This document shows, in pieces, positions 16,554 through 26,294 of a stretch of DNA of 64,000 nt (position 1 is the stretch's first letter; every line of letters begins with the position of its first letter). The position numbers and the translations under genes were made by a program. The notes below the pieces were generated by a model, which had not been told where the DNA came from, did no database searches, and saw nothing but the letters and a program-made list of their open reading frames with translations. This DNA comes from an uncultured Clostridia bacterium (GTDB taxonomy: Bacteria; Bacillota; Clostridia; Christensenellales; CAG-314). The stretch lies in contig CANPXV010000007.1 in assembly GCA_947586855.1 (NCBI GenBank), positions 1-64,000 of the forward strand, written 5' to 3'.

Positions 16554-17309
16554 TTACCTCTCGATTTGTTGCAGATCTTTGCGCTCGGGCACAAAGGAAT
16601 CGAAAATCATATTGTCAAAGCTGTCGTGCAGCGTGTCGTATTGCTGCTGACTGCGCACCGTCCAGCACAGGATGGGGATTTTTTTTGCGAGGCGCCTCAC
16701 CGCCTTGTTGGTTTGGATGGTGGCGGCGTCGTATGCCACAAATTGAGTGCCGTTCCAGCGGTGCAGCTTCAAGTCTCGCAGTATCCACCGCCTGATTGGC
16801 CCAAACGCCCCCTCAAACGAGCAGGACAGCTGCCCCCGTATCACATCGGGCGCATGCACCTTGAACCAATGCACCACAAACGGGTCAAACGACTCGATGC
16901 AGTAGTGCCCCTTGTAGCCCAGCAGCATATCCCTTGTTTTTTGTTCCACCTCGCCGATATCTTTGTGCGGCTTGATTTCCACCACGATATTGCTGCCGTT
17001 GGCCGCCGCCAAAAACTCCTCAAAGGTGGGGATAACGCAGTCCGTGCCCAACAGCCTCAGCTGACGCAGCTCGGCAAAGGTCTTGTCGCACAGCTTGCCC
17101 TCTGCGCCCGTCATGCGGAGCAGGGTGTCGTCGTGGAAAACCACCAACACGCCGTCCGACGTCATCTGCACGTCCGTTTCTATGCCGAAACTGCTTTGCG
17201 CCGCCCTTTCAAATGCGGGCAGACTGTTTTCGGGCAGGCCGACGTTGTCAAATAGCCCCCTGTGGGCGATGTAGATATCCGTCAGCCACTTGTAATCTTG
17301 CCTTATCAC
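16554..17309 (-). CDS. Glycerophosphodiester phosphodiesterase family protein
   Basis: 251 residues with the GDPD barrel motifs: AHRGLFDN (catalytic His/Arg) and PENSLPAFERA, IETDVQMTSDGVLVVFHDD (Glu, Asp and His of the active site), VVEIKPHKD, and ILCWTVRS near the end. It would cleave glycerophosphodiesters to glycerol-3-phosphate and an alcohol. No signal peptide is seen, so it is cytoplasmic. The start is GTG at 17309, supported by AAGGAG 7 nt upstream; the nearby ATG is out of frame. It is cotranscribed with the giant repeat protein, 4 bp downstream, and preceded by a ~245-nt structured leader. A functional tie to the giant protein is possible but unproven. Confidence 0.88.
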   Translation of the reverse strand: MIRQDYKWLTDIYIAHRGLFDNVGLPENSLPAFERAAQSSFGIETDVQMTSDGVLVVFHDDTLLRMTGAEGKLCDKTFAELRQLRLLGTDCVIPTFEEFLAAANGSNIVVEIKPHKDIGEVEQKTRDMLLGYKGHYCIESFDPFVVHWFKVHAPDVIRGQLSCSFEGAFGPIRRWILRDLKLHRWNGTQFVAYDAATIQTNKAVRRLAKKIPILCWTVRSQQQYDTLHDSFDNMIFDSFVPERKDLQQIER

Positions 17310-17369
17310 GACATTTCTCCTTGCGCCTTTTGTGCGCCGCCTCGTTTCACCGCCCGCCTTGCATTTTTG

Positions 17370-17443
17370 CGATAGGATAGTGCAAAAATCTTCCTCTCAC
17401 TCCCGTCGCCTTGCGTTTCGGTGATAGGGTAGTGCAAAAATCT
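17370..17443 (-). repeat. 22-bp direct repeats in the GDPD leader
   Basis: GATAGGATAGTGCAAAAATC (17370 on) and GATAGGGTAGTGCAAAAATC (17422 on) are 52 bp apart. In the leftward RNA the first gives a TTTTTGC...GCAAAAA hairpin. They sit in the predicted leader of the GDPD-giant protein transcript. Confidence 0.65.
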
Positions 17444-17560
17444 TTTTTCACTCTTCCCACATCGCATTTTCGCCATATGCCCTGCGATTCGGTGAGATTT
17501 TAGGTATTGTTATTGCAATAAAGTAATTTACAGCAACAAGATACTATCTGCTAATTTAAT

Positions 17561-17589
17561 ATTATATAATGATTTGCTTCAAATTGCAA
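17561..17589 (-). promoter_or_regulatory. Promoter of the GDPD-giant protein operon
   Basis: Leftward TTGCAA (17589-17584), 17-bp spacer, TATAAT (17566-17561). Expected start near 17554 gives a leader of about 245 nt. Confidence 0.7.
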
Positions 17590-17689
17590 CAGTATGCAAC
17601 CAAAAAACACCCCCGACTTTTTTATGTGTAAAGTTTTATTCTCATTTGCTTGCCAATCATTTTAGGACAAAACCGCTTGACAGCCACTT

Positions 17690-17768
17690 TCCCCCGCAAA
17701 GAAACTCTCTTTTCTTTTTTCCTTCTCTTTTGTTATTTTTCCTTTTCCCTTTTTTCTCTCTTCTCCTC
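17690..17768 (+). repeat. Polypyrimidine tract
   Basis: Nearly all C/T on the + strand, one of several such tracts in gaps of this window (also about 21735-22285, 31340-31945, 33628-33705, 44745-45300). Confidence 0.7.
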
Positions 17769-17805
17769 ATTCGCAGGCGGTGTCAACAAAATGGCGGGTC
17801 AAAGG

Positions 17806-17834
17806 TAGACAAACGCCGCCTTTTCGGTTATAAT
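17806..17834 (+). promoter_or_regulatory. lepA promoter
   Basis: TAGACA (17806-17811), 17-bp spacer, TATAAT (17829-17834). An AAGGGG ribosome site precedes the ATG at 17862. Confidence 0.8.
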
Positions 17835-17861
17835 TGATGTAATAAAAAGGGGCAAACAAGT

Positions 17862-19661
17862 ATGTCACAACAAAACACGCGAAATTTTTGCATAATTGCG
17901 CACATCGACCACGGCAAAAGCACCCTTGCCGACAGGCTGATGGAGTACACGGGGCAGGTGGCCAAGCGAGATCTCGAAGCCCAGATGTTGGACACGATGG
18001 ACATCGAGCGCGAGCGGGGCATCACAATCAAACTTACGCCTGTGCGCATGCACTACACAAAGGACGGCGTGCAGTACACCCTCAACCTCATCGACACCCC
18101 CGGTCACGTGGACTTCAACTACGAGGTCTCCCGTTCTCTGGCGGCGTGCGAGGGCGCATTGTTGGTGGTGGACGCCTCGCAGGGGGTAGAGGCGCAAACT
18201 TTGGCCAACTGCTATCTTGCGCTGGAAAACGACCTGGAAATCATCCCCGTCATCAACAAAATCGACCTGCCCTCGGCGGATGTGGAGGGCACCAAAAAGG
18301 AAATCGAGGATGCTATCGGCCTGGACGCAAGTGCGGCCCCGTTGGTTTCCGCCAAGGAGGGCATCAACATCCGTGACGTGCTGGACAGCGTGGTGCAGCT
18401 CATTCCGCCGCCCGTAGGAGACGAGTCCGCCCCTCTCAAAGCGCTGATTTTCGACTGCCAATACGATAACTACAAGGGCGTCATCATTTTCACCCGCATA
18501 GTGGATGGCACGGTGCGTATCGGCACGCAGATCAAGATGTTCGAGACCCCGGGCAAGCTGTTCGACGTGACGGAAGTGGGCATTTTTGCCCCTGCAATGC
18601 AGCCTGTCGATTGCCTCCAAGCGGGGGACGTGGGCTACATTTGCGCAAGCATCAAGACCGTTTCCGACACCAAAGTGGGCGACACGATCACCGACGCCAA
18701 GCGCCCATGTGCGCAGCCTCTGCACGGCTACAAGGAAGTAAAGCCGATGGTTTTTTGCGGCATTTTTCCTGCGGACGGCAGCAAATACAACGATTTGAAG
18801 GACGCATTGGAAAAGCTCAAACTCAACGACGCCTCCCTCACCTACGAGCCGGATACGTCCGTTGCGTTGGGGTTCGGGTTCCGTTGCGGCTTTTTGGGAT
18901 TGCTGCACATGGAGATCATTCAGGAACGGTTGGAGAGGGAGTTTGACCTGGATCTTGTTACCACCGCACCCAGCGTGGTGTACAAGGTGTTCACCACACA
19001 GGGAGAGCAGCTCTTCATCGACAACCCCACCAAGCTGCCGCCGCCCACGTTGATAGAGCACATCGAGGAGCCCATTGTCAAGGCCGAGGTATATTCTCCG
19101 CCGGAGTACGTCGGCGACGTGATGGGTCTGTGTCAGGACAAGCGAGGCACCTTTGTGGATATGACCTATCTGGACAAGCACCGTGTCAAACTCACCTACG
19201 ACATCCCCCTCAACGAGATAATCTACAACTTTTTCGACTCGCTCAAATCCCGCACAAGGGGATATGCAAGTCTGGACTACGAGTTGAAGGGCTTTGCCAC
19301 CGGCAAGCTGGTGCGCATGGATATGCTGCTCAATGGTGAGGTGTGCGACGCCCTGTCCATCATCGTCAACGAGGAGCGGGCCTACGCCCGTGGCCGCCAG
19401 ATGGCCGAAAAACTCAAAGACGCAATCCCCCGCCAGATGTTCGAGATACCCATTCAGGCGGCTATCGGCAACAAAATCATCGCCCGAGAAACGGTCAAGG
19501 CGCTTCGCAAGGACGTGCTTGCCAAGTGCTACGGCGGCGACATAACCCGCAAAAAGAAGCTGTTGGAAAAGCAAAAAGAGGGCAAAAAACGTATGCGTCA
19601 GGTGGGTTCGGTCAGCGTCCCAAGCGAGGCGTTTATGTCCATACTCAAAATCGACGACTGA
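17862..19661 (+). CDS. lepA: Translation elongation factor 4 (LepA)
   Basis: 599 residues, normal length. GTPase motifs: HIDHGKST (G1), DTPGHVDF (G3) and NKIDLP (G4). The translation-factor domains 2 and 3 and the LepA-specific C-terminal domain ([19 protein letters not shown], then [15 protein letters not shown]) follow. LepA binds the ribosome and promotes back-translocation or assembly. In Firmicutes lepA is usually followed by hemW and the hrcA-grpE-dnaK-dnaJ genes. Here an aldo/keto reductase separates lepA from hemW, and the heat-shock genes are absent. Confidence 0.97.
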   Translation: MSQQNTRNFCIIAHIDHGKSTLADRLMEYTGQVAKRDLEAQMLDTMDIERERGITIKLTPVRMHYTKDGVQYTLNLIDTPGHVDFNYEVSRSLAACEGALLVVDASQGVEAQTLANCYLALENDLEIIPVINKIDLPSADVEGTKKEIEDAIGLDASAAPLVSAKEGINIRDVLDSVVQLIPPPVGDESAPLKALIFDCQYDNYKGVIIFTRIVDGTVRIGTQIKMFETPGKLFDVTEVGIFAPAMQPVDCLQAGDVGYICASIKTVSDTKVGDTITDAKRPCAQPLHGYKEVKPMVFCGIFPADGSKYNDLKDALEKLKLNDASLTYEPDTSVALGFGFRCGFLGLLHMEIIQERLEREFDLDLVTTAPSVVYKVFTTQGEQLFIDNPTKLPPPTLIEHIEEPIVKAEVYSPPEYVGDVMGLCQDKRGTFVDMTYLDKHRVKLTYDIPLNEIIYNFFDSLKSRTRGYASLDYELKGFATGKLVRMDMLLNGEVCDALSIIVNEERAYARGRQMAEKLKDAIPRQMFEIPIQAAIGNKIIARETVKALRKDVLAKCYGGDITRKKKLLEKQKEGKKRMRQVGSVSVPSEAFMSILKIDD

Positions 19662-19690
19662 CCCAAGCGCACCGTCAAAGGAGTCACACA

Positions 19691-20518
19691 ATGCTCAAAA
19701 ATTTTGTCACTTACGATGGCGTATCGATACCGCCCGTCGGGTTGGGCACCTGGCAAAGCGCCCCAAACGATTGCTACAATGCCGTGCGTTGGGCGTTGGA
19801 TGCGGGCTATCGTCACATCGACACGGCCTTTGCCTACGGCAACGAGGCGGACGTGGGGCGTGCCGTACGGGATAGCGGCCTGCCGAGAGAACAGGTTTTT
19901 GTCACCACCAAGCTGCCCTCCGACGTCAAGGACGAAAAGGGCACCGAGGCCCATCTGGTGCAATCGCTGCGCAATCTGCGCATGGACTATGTGGATTTGT
20001 ACCTGATACATGCGCCGTGGCCTTGGTCGGATATCGGCAAGGACTGCACCCAAGGCAACATCGCCGCCTGGGGCGCCATGTTGGAGCTGCAACTAAGCGG
20101 TCTGGTGCGCTGCTGCGGCGTTTCCAACTTTCTGCCAAGCGACATCCTCCCCCTTTTGGACGCCACGGGTGTGATGCCCGCCGTCAACCAGATACGCTTT
20201 TTTGTGGGCAACACCCAGCGAGAGTGCACCTTTTTCTGTCAGGAAAACGGCATTTTGGTGGAGGCCTATTCTCCCCTTGCCACGGGCAACATATTGGATA
20301 ACGGCGTGTTGGCGCAGGTGGCGCAACGCTACAATGTCACCGTGGCGCAGCTGTGTATCGCCTATTGCCTGCACAAGGGCACGCTTCCTTTGCCAAAATC
20401 CGTCAATCAGCAGCGTATCAGGCAAAATATCGACGTGGATATTGCCCTTTCCGACGGCGACGTCGCCCTGCTGGACGGCTTGGAGGGCATCGGCCCCTAT
20501 CGCAAATTGAGAAGCTGA
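19691..20518 (+). CDS. Aldo/keto reductase
   Basis: 275 residues, typical of the 2,5-diketogluconate reductase-like AKR branch. The catalytic tetrad is visible: Asp and Tyr in HIDTAFAYGNE, Lys in TTKLPSD, His in YLIHAPWP. The NADPH-binding loop LPLPKSVNQQRIRQN is near the C-terminus. It reduces aldehydes or ketones with NADPH; the substrate cannot be read from sequence. AAAGGAG lies 9 nt before the ATG at 19691, 29 bp after lepA. It is probably in the lepA-hemW transcript. Confidence 0.92.
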   Translation: MLKNFVTYDGVSIPPVGLGTWQSAPNDCYNAVRWALDAGYRHIDTAFAYGNEADVGRAVRDSGLPREQVFVTTKLPSDVKDEKGTEAHLVQSLRNLRMDYVDLYLIHAPWPWSDIGKDCTQGNIAAWGAMLELQLSGLVRCCGVSNFLPSDILPLLDATGVMPAVNQIRFFVGNTQRECTFFCQENGILVEAYSPLATGNILDNGVLAQVAQRYNVTVAQLCIAYCLHKGTLPLPKSVNQQRIRQNIDVDIALSDGDVALLDGLEGIGPYRKLRS

Positions 20519-20552
20519 CGCAGCCTCTCGCCCCTCGCACCTTATTTAGCCC

Positions 20553-21671
20553 ATGTACAGCGACTATTCCATCTACATTCACATACCATTTTGCAAAAAG
20601 CGGTGCAGCTATTGCGGATTCAGCTCCTGCACCGATTTTTCCAGCGTTTCGGCCTATTTTGACAAACTTTTTGAGGAAATCGACCGCTACGCCGACCCGT
20701 CCAAGCCGATTTACACGGTGTATCTGGGCGGTGGGACGCCCTCGTCGGTGCCCACGCACTGCATGGACGCCCTTTTTGCCAAGCTGCGCAGCCGTTTCGA
20801 TATGTCGCAGCTGCAAGAAATGACTGTGGAGTGCAATCCGGAAAGCGCCTCGGCCCCGCTGTTGGAGTGCCTCATGCGCAACGGCGTCAATCGCCTCAGT
20901 TTCGGGCTGCAAAGCGTCAACGACGCCACCCTCCGCAAGATGGGCCGCCTGCACACCTATGCCGATTTTGTTGCGGCGGTGGATCGGGCGAAGGCAATGG
21001 GCTTCGACAACCTCAACGCCGATCTCATTTTGGGCATCGACGACAACGCCGAGCAATTTCTCCGCTCGGTGCAAACGGCCACCGATTTGCCCCTTTCGCA
21101 CATCAGCGTGTACGCCTTGGAGCTGCACGAGGGCACGCCTTTGTATCGCCAACTTGACGGCACCCTGCCGCTAAGCGACGACGACATGGCCGATATGTAC
21201 GATATGGCAGTGGCGGTGCTGGCCGCACACGGTTTTGCCCGATACGAGATCTCCAACTTTGCGCAAACGGGCAGGCAGTGCAAGCACAACCTTCACTATT
21301 GGCAGGAGGGGCGCTATTTTGCCTTTGGAGCGTCGGCCGCCGGCTTTGTGGGGGATGTGCGCTTTACCAATTGTTGGGATGTTGACGACTATCTGCGTTT
21401 GCCCGTGGACAAATTGCGTGCCGAAAGCAGCGTCATTTCGCTATCGGAGCAGGCCAACGAGTGTGCCATGCTGGGTTTGCGATTGCAGCAGGGGCTAAGC
21501 CTCAGCCAATTTGCCCTGCGCTACGGCAAGGACTTTTTCACCTTTTTCGACCAAGCCGACCGCCTGCGTCAACAGGGCTTTTTGGCCGTCGACGGCGACT
21601 TCGTGCACGTCCCTTCCGACAAATTTTACGTCCTCAACTCCATCCTCACCGACCTCCTCCAACTCGACTGA
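20553..21671 (+). CDS. hemW: HemW-family radical SAM protein (CPO-III-like)
   Basis: 372 residues. The radical SAM cluster motif CxxxCxxC appears as HIPFCKKRCSYCGF, followed by the SAM-binding glycines YLGGGTPS, the NPES motif (VECNPESA) and GVNRLSFGLQS. A C-terminal region carries HNLHYW, typical of HemW. HemW binds heme and is implicated in heme delivery; it is commonly misnamed coproporphyrinogen III oxidase. No other heme genes are nearby. Linkage to lepA is the usual one. Confidence 0.92.
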   Translation: MYSDYSIYIHIPFCKKRCSYCGFSSCTDFSSVSAYFDKLFEEIDRYADPSKPIYTVYLGGGTPSSVPTHCMDALFAKLRSRFDMSQLQEMTVECNPESASAPLLECLMRNGVNRLSFGLQSVNDATLRKMGRLHTYADFVAAVDRAKAMGFDNLNADLILGIDDNAEQFLRSVQTATDLPLSHISVYALELHEGTPLYRQLDGTLPLSDDDMADMYDMAVAVLAAHGFARYEISNFAQTGRQCKHNLHYWQEGRYFAFGASAAGFVGDVRFTNCWDVDDYLRLPVDKLRAESSVISLSEQANECAMLGLRLQQGLSLSQFALRYGKDFFTFFDQADRLRQQGFLAVDGDFVHVPSDKFYVLNSILTDLLQLD

Positions 21672-22321
21672 TCCATTTTGGGACAGTTAGCATATCACCC
21701 CATATCAAGTGGTGCATTTTTCGATCACTTTGCTCTTTCCTCTCTCCCTCGTTTTTTTTGTGACTTCCCATTTTTTTATAAAATTTTCACCCAATTGAGG
21801 TCAAATACCCTCATTTTATCCCCGATTTTTTATAGAAATCACGCTTTTACTACGTCTCCATTTTTTACGGTAGCTTTTTTTGTGTCGGTGGTGCAATCGT
21901 TCTCTCTTCTTCTCTTTCTGCGCCCTCTTCCTTTTTTTCTTATATTTTTTAACCGTCTACCTCTCTTCTCCCCTTCTATTTTTTTTGTTTCGTTTCTTTT
22001 TTTTCTTGTCCAATTTATTTTTTTGAAAGAAATACATGATTTTCACTCATTTTAATGAATTATCCCGAGATTTTATTATGAAGTGGCGGACCTTTTTTTT
22101 TGTTACCCTCTCTTCTCCCTCCTCTCTCCCCTCTTTCTTTTTTTTTATCTTTTCACCTCTTCGCAGCCCTCTCCCTCTCCTCTCTTTCCTCTCTTGTTTC
22201 CTTTATTTTCTTCTTTTCTTCTCTCTTCTTTTTTTTCTTTTCTAATTTTTATCTCTCCTCTTTTTTTCGCTCTTTTTTACTTATTGGATGTGGGTGGTGG
22301 TGCGGTGAAAGGCGTGCGGAG

Positions 22322-22374
22322 GGGCTCAACTATGTCAGAAATCGGCGTTTTGTAGAATACTATTTCAGACATAA
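22322..22374 (+). repeat. Palindromic 53-bp repeat, copy 2
   Basis: GGGCTCAACTATGTC ... GTAGAATACTATTTCAGACATA. TATGTCAGAAAT (22331-22342) pairs with ATTTCAGACATA (22362-22373) with one mismatch. Matches the repeat at 9252-9305. Confidence 0.65.
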
Positions 22375-22441
22375 CACCCTCAATATCCCTACTTGGGGGC
22401 AATTTGCCGCAAAATAGACGCAAAATATAGGCATATATAAG

Positions 22442-22470
22442 TTGATTTATTTTATTTCTTCTGCTATAAT
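22442..22470 (+). promoter_or_regulatory. lysR promoter
   Basis: TTGATT (22442-22447), 17-bp spacer, TATAAT (22465-22470), 60 nt before the ATG at 22531. Confidence 0.75.
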
Positions 22471-22530
22471 TGCATAGTCAAAACTTTGTTCAAACGCCTT
22501 TGAGCAAAATTTTTCTAAGTGGGTGGGCAA

Positions 22531-23406
22531 ATGAAACTTCTGCAAATGAGATATTTCCAGACGGTCTGCCGATATGGCAGCATAACCAAGGCGGCCGAGG
22601 AGCTGTATGTCAGCCAGCCCACAATTTCCTTTTGCCTCAAAGAGTTGGAGGACGAGTTCGGCGTCAAGTTGTTCCATCGCAGGCACAATCGATTGCAGCT
22701 GACGGTGGAGGGGCAATTTTTCTATGACAAGGTCAACTACATTTTGCAGTCGGTGGATTCTCTCGTCACGCAGATGAAGGACATGGGCAACAACCACAAC
22801 CACGTCAAGATAGCCGTGCCCGCCATGATCAGCACGTTTCTGTTTCCGCAGATGTTCAACGCCTACACCAAGCTCTACCCCGATGTGGAGTTGGAGATGT
22901 TGGAGACGGGCTCGTTGCAGGCCCGCAAGCTGGTGGACGCCAATTCGGTGGATCTGGGCATCACGATACTTGACAATTTTGTCAACGACGCCTACAATGT
23001 GTTGCCGTTGTGCTCTACGGAGTTGGTTTTTTGCGTCAGCAAGCGGCATCATCTTGCGCAAAAAAAGCGCATTTCCTTCAAGGAGTTGCAGGACGAGCAC
23101 ATCATCCTGTTCAAGGCGGATAGCTACCAAAACATCTTTATCAAGAGAGCCTTTTCGGAGGTGGGCATCGAGCCGAAGATCCTGCTGTATTCCTCTCAGC
23201 TGTACACGGTCAAGCAATTTCTCGGATACGGCAATGCGGGAGCGTTTTTGTATCGGCAGGTGGCCGAGATGGACGATGAATTGGTGTGCATACCGCTGGA
23301 TCAGGCGATTTTTCAGGAGATCGTGCTCATCTGGGGCAAAAGCGGCGTGCTCTACTCCGATTCGGAAAACTTTATACAATTTGCCAAGCAGTATCACTGC
23401 CACTGA
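22531..23406 (+). CDS. LysR-family transcriptional regulator
   Basis: 291 residues. The N-terminal winged helix-turn-helix is typical (MRYFQTVCRYGSITKAAEEL, YVSQPTISFCLKELEDEFGV, KLFHRR). A periplasmic-binding-protein-like effector domain follows from about residue 90. The ATG at 22531 is preferred because GGTGGG precedes it; a GTG at 22519 has no such site. LysR proteins usually act on a neighbouring or divergent target. Here the next genes are a pyrophosphatase and a K+ transporter in the same direction, so the target is unclear. It has its own promoter. Confidence 0.9.
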   Translation: MKLLQMRYFQTVCRYGSITKAAEELYVSQPTISFCLKELEDEFGVKLFHRRHNRLQLTVEGQFFYDKVNYILQSVDSLVTQMKDMGNNHNHVKIAVPAMISTFLFPQMFNAYTKLYPDVELEMLETGSLQARKLVDANSVDLGITILDNFVNDAYNVLPLCSTELVFCVSKRHHLAQKKRISFKELQDEHIILFKADSYQNIFIKRAFSEVGIEPKILLYSSQLYTVKQFLGYGNAGAFLYRQVAEMDDELVCIPLDQAIFQEIVLIWGKSGVLYSDSENFIQFAKQYHCH

Positions 23407-23439
23407 CACGGTGCGCACGTGATCTAACAGGAGGACAAT

Positions 23440-23976
23440 ATGAACATTTGGCACGATATTTCGCGCGACAGGATCAGCTGTTCGGATTTTTATGCGGTGA
23501 TCGAGATAACCAAGGGCAGCAAGATGAAGTACGAGCTGGACAAGGAAACAGGCTTGCTTGTTTTGGACAGGATATTGTACACATCCACCCACTATCCCGC
23601 CAACTACGGGTTCATCCCCCGCACCCTTGCGGAGGACGGCGACCCCATGGATGTGTTGGTGTTGTGTTCGGAGCCGCTTTTGGCGCACAGTCTGGTGCGC
23701 TGCTACCCGATAGGCGTCATCATCATGAACGACAACGGCTCCTGCGATGAAAAGGTCATCGCAATCCCCTTTACCGACCCCAACTACAATTGCTACAAGT
23801 CCATCAAGGATCTGCCCCGGCACATCTTTGACGAAATGCAGCACTTTTTCCGCGTGTACAAGGAGTTGGAAAACAAGCCCACGTCCGTATCGGAGGTGCA
23901 CGACGCCGAAGACGCCCAGCGCATAGTGGAAAAGTCCATCAAGGAGTACATCGACAAGATCCGCTCTCGCATGTGA
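23440..23976 (+). CDS. ppa: Family I inorganic pyrophosphatase
   Basis: 178 residues, full length. The signature DxDPxD metal site is [11 protein letters not shown]. Upstream are KYELDKETG and [11 protein letters not shown], as in soluble Mg-dependent pyrophosphatases. It hydrolyses PPi to two phosphates in the cytoplasm, driving biosynthetic reactions. GGAGG lies 6 nt before the start, 33 bp after lysR. Many Firmicutes use family II enzymes instead, so a family I enzyme is a mild lineage marker. Confidence 0.95.
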   Translation: MNIWHDISRDRISCSDFYAVIEITKGSKMKYELDKETGLLVLDRILYTSTHYPANYGFIPRTLAEDGDPMDVLVLCSEPLLAHSLVRCYPIGVIIMNDNGSCDEKVIAIPFTDPNYNCYKSIKDLPRHIFDEMQHFFRVYKELENKPTSVSEVHDAEDAQRIVEKSIKEYIDKIRSRM

Positions 23977-24063
23977 CGCTTTGCCGCACGGGCGATTTGC
24001 TCCGACGGCTCCATTGCAAAGCAGAGGCGCAAACAACCGGTCTCTGCGCAAAAAGAGGTTTGT

Positions 24064-25392
24064 ATGGTACGAAAACGGTTTCATCTCAATCCGTTTCAGC
24101 TGATAATAATAGGCTTTTTGGCGTTGATATTGCTGGGCACGCTGTTGTTGCTGTTGCCCATTTCCGCCAAAAGCCGCACTGTGACGCCCTTCAATCAGTG
24201 CCTGTTTACGTCCGTTTCGGCGGTGTGCGTTACGGGTCTGGTGGTGGTGGATACCGCCACACATTGGTCGGTGTTCGGTCAGGTGGTCATTTTGCTGCTC
24301 ATTCAGATAGGCGGCCTGGGCGTCATCACGTCCATGGCGGCGCTGATATTGCTGTTTGGCGGCAAAATCACGCTGTTTCAAAAAACCGCCATGCAAGAGG
24401 CTAACTCCGTGCAAAAGATGGGCGGTATCGTGCGCTTTACCGTGTTCATTTTGCTGGCGACGGTCGTCACCGAGCTGGTGGGCACAATTGCGCTCATTCC
24501 CCCATTTGTGATAGCCTTTGGCGGGCGGGGCGTCTGGTTGGCGCTGTTCCATGCCGTTTCGGCCTTTTGCAATGCCGGATTTGACATCATGGGCTCACAG
24601 GGCGCCCAATTTGTGTCCCTCACGGGCTTTGTGGGCAGCCCCACCGTCAATCTCACCGTCATGCTGCTGATATTTATCGGCGGTATCGGGTTTATCACCA
24701 TCTACGACATCGGCGTCAACAAATGCCGTTTTTCCCATTATTCGTTGCAGACCAAGACGGTGCTTATCACTTCGGCAGTGCTTACGTTGGTGCCTGCGGT
24801 GTATTTCTTCTTTGCCGAGTTTGGCGATATGCCCATCAAGGAGCGCATTTTTGCATCGCTGTTTCAGGCGGTCACGCCCCGCACGGCCGGCTTCAACACC
24901 GTAGATTACAACAATATGAGCGGCTTCGGCAGGGGGCTGACAGTGGTGCTGATGCTCATCGGTGGTTCGCCCGGCTCCACGGCAGGCGGCATGAAAACAA
25001 CCACCTTTGCGCTTTTGTTTGCCGCAGCCATATCCACCTTCCGCAAAAAGAACGACACTCTCATCCTGCACCGCCGTGTAGACGACAACACTGTCAAGAC
25101 GGCCTCGGCGCTGTCGCTGATGTATCTGGTGCTGTTTTTGCTGGGCGGCGGCGTCATCAGTCTGGCGGAGGGCTTGCCATTTGACGTGTGTCTGTTCGAG
25201 ACGGCCTCGGCCATCGGCACGGTAGGCCTCACCACGGGTATCACGCCGAGTTTGGGTATAGCCTCGCAAATAATACTTATGCTACTTATGTTTGTGGGCA
25301 GAGTAGGCGGCTTGACGCTGCTGTATGCGGCGCTGTCCAATTCCAACAAAAACATATCCAAGTTGCCGCAGGGAAAAATTTCGGTAGGCTAA
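24064..25392 (+). CDS. trkH: TrkH/KtrB-type potassium transporter subunit
   Basis: 442 residues, about ten hydrophobic segments, with the repeated pore-loop pattern of the Trk/Ktr family: SVSAVCVTGLVVVDT, FHAVSAFCNAGFDIMG, LFQAVTPRTAGFNTVD and FETASAIGTVGLTTG. It conducts K+ (with Na+ or H+ coupling) and needs an RCK subunit, which is encoded 10 bp downstream. AGAGG precedes the ATG. K+ channels of this class are inhibited by c-di-AMP through the RCK partner, linking this pair to cdaA at 4.5 kb. Confidence 0.95.
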   Translation: MVRKRFHLNPFQLIIIGFLALILLGTLLLLLPISAKSRTVTPFNQCLFTSVSAVCVTGLVVVDTATHWSVFGQVVILLLIQIGGLGVITSMAALILLFGGKITLFQKTAMQEANSVQKMGGIVRFTVFILLATVVTELVGTIALIPPFVIAFGGRGVWLALFHAVSAFCNAGFDIMGSQGAQFVSLTGFVGSPTVNLTVMLLIFIGGIGFITIYDIGVNKCRFSHYSLQTKTVLITSAVLTLVPAVYFFFAEFGDMPIKERIFASLFQAVTPRTAGFNTVDYNNMSGFGRGLTVVLMLIGGSPGSTAGGMKTTTFALLFAAAISTFRKKNDTLILHRRVDDNTVKTASALSLMYLVLFLLGGGVISLAEGLPFDVCLFETASAIGTVGLTTGITPSLGIASQIILMLLMFVGRVGGLTLLYAALSNSNKNISKLPQGKISVG

Positions 25393-25402
25393 GGAGAAAA
25401 TT

Positions 25403-26050
25403 ATGAAAACAGTACTACTTTTGGGTTTGGGACGCTTTGGCGAGCACATCGCCGCCGAGCTGGACAATCTTGGCGATCAGGTGATGGCGGTGGATATCCG
25501 AGAGGACCGTATCAACGACGTGCTCAACCATGTCACCCGTGCGCAGATAGGCGACAGCACCAAGGCCGAGTTCCTCAAAACTTTGGGCGTGCGCAACTTC
25601 GATTTGTGCGTGGTGGCGATAAGCGACAACTTCCAAAGCTCGCTGGAAACCACCTCTCTGCTCAAAGAGTTGGGCGCTCGCTACATCGTATCCCGTGCCG
25701 CCAACGACGCACAGGAAAAGTTTTTGCGTCTGGCAGGCGCCGACGCCGTCATCTACCCCGAAAAGCAAATGGCCAAGTGGGTGGCTATCCGCTACGGCTT
25801 GGATAACATTTTGGACTACGTCGAGCTGGACGAAAGCCACGCCATCATCGAGGTCAACATCCCCAAGGGCTGGGTGGGCAAAAGCGTAGGCGAGCTGGAC
25901 ATCCGCCGCAAGTTCAACATCAACATCATGGGCGTCAAGCAGGACGACGTGCTCAACGTGGACATCACTCCCGATACCGTCCTCTCCGAGGACAAAACGC
26001 TGTTGGTGCTGGGCGAATATCGCTCCCTGCAAAAGTGCTTCAAGCTGTAA
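25403..26050 (+). CDS. trkA: TrkA/KtrA RCK regulatory subunit
   Basis: 215 residues: an RCK_N domain with the nucleotide-binding GLGRFG motif and the acidic end of strand 2 (AVDIREDR), then an RCK_C domain from about residue 135 (VELDESHAIIEVNIPKGWVG). It gates the TrkH/KtrB pore in response to ATP/ADP or NAD(H). In several Firmicutes the RCK_C domain binds c-di-AMP. It is encoded 10 bp after trkH with an AAGGAG site and is followed by a strong terminator. Confidence 0.95.
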   Translation: MKTVLLLGLGRFGEHIAAELDNLGDQVMAVDIREDRINDVLNHVTRAQIGDSTKAEFLKTLGVRNFDLCVVAISDNFQSSLETTSLLKELGARYIVSRAANDAQEKFLRLAGADAVIYPEKQMAKWVAIRYGLDNILDYVELDESHAIIEVNIPKGWVGKSVGELDIRRKFNINIMGVKQDDVLNVDITPDTVLSEDKTLLVLGEYRSLQKCFKL

Positions 26051-26072
26051 TCGCAGATAAATCTAAAATAAT

Positions 26073-26103
26073 AGAAGTCAACCATTTGCCGTTGACTTCT
26101 TTT
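26073..26103 (+). terminator. trkA terminator, copy 1
   Basis: AGAAGTCAAC and GTTGACTTCT form a perfect 10-bp stem with an 8-nt loop, followed by TTT. Confidence 0.85.
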
Positions 26104-26294
26104 CAAATAATTGTAGCGCCGTCCATATTTTTTGCGGAGATTGGAGGCGGTGCGTTTTTGTGCGACAGAAAGATGTTTGTGAGCGGTTGCCCACTCGCAC
26201 TTGCGACCGAGTAAAAAAACAAAAAAAATAAAAATAAAAAAAAAATAAATAAAAAAATTAAATAAAAAAATTAAATAAAAAAAATCAAAATTTC

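Larger units (their letters stand above)
17310..17861. other. Divergent GDPD/lepA intergenic region
   Basis: Holds the leftward promoter (17561-17589), a repeat-bearing leader (17350-17445), a pyrimidine tract (17690-17768) and the lepA promoter. No gene seen. Confidence 0.7.
21672..22530. other. Pyrimidine-rich intergenic region before lysR
   Basis: About 21735-22285 is dominated by long C/T tracts on the + strand, with short AT-rich breaks (21780-21870, 22020-22080). Then comes palindromic repeat copy 2 (22322-22374) and the lysR promoter. Open frames across the tract translate only low-complexity Ser/Phe/Leu sequence. Confidence 0.75.

Noticed and set aside
17865-19691. 608-residue leftward open frame
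   Set aside because: Antisense shadow of lepA.
23977-24063. c-di-AMP (ydaO) riboswitch before trkH
   Set aside because: The 87-bp gap is too short and lacks the conserved core; only a simple GCAGAG/CTCTGC pairing is present.
22447-24552. 701-residue leftward open frame
   Set aside because: Lies antisense to lysR, ppa and trkH, whose products are clearly recognisable; typical shadow frame of GC-rich codons.
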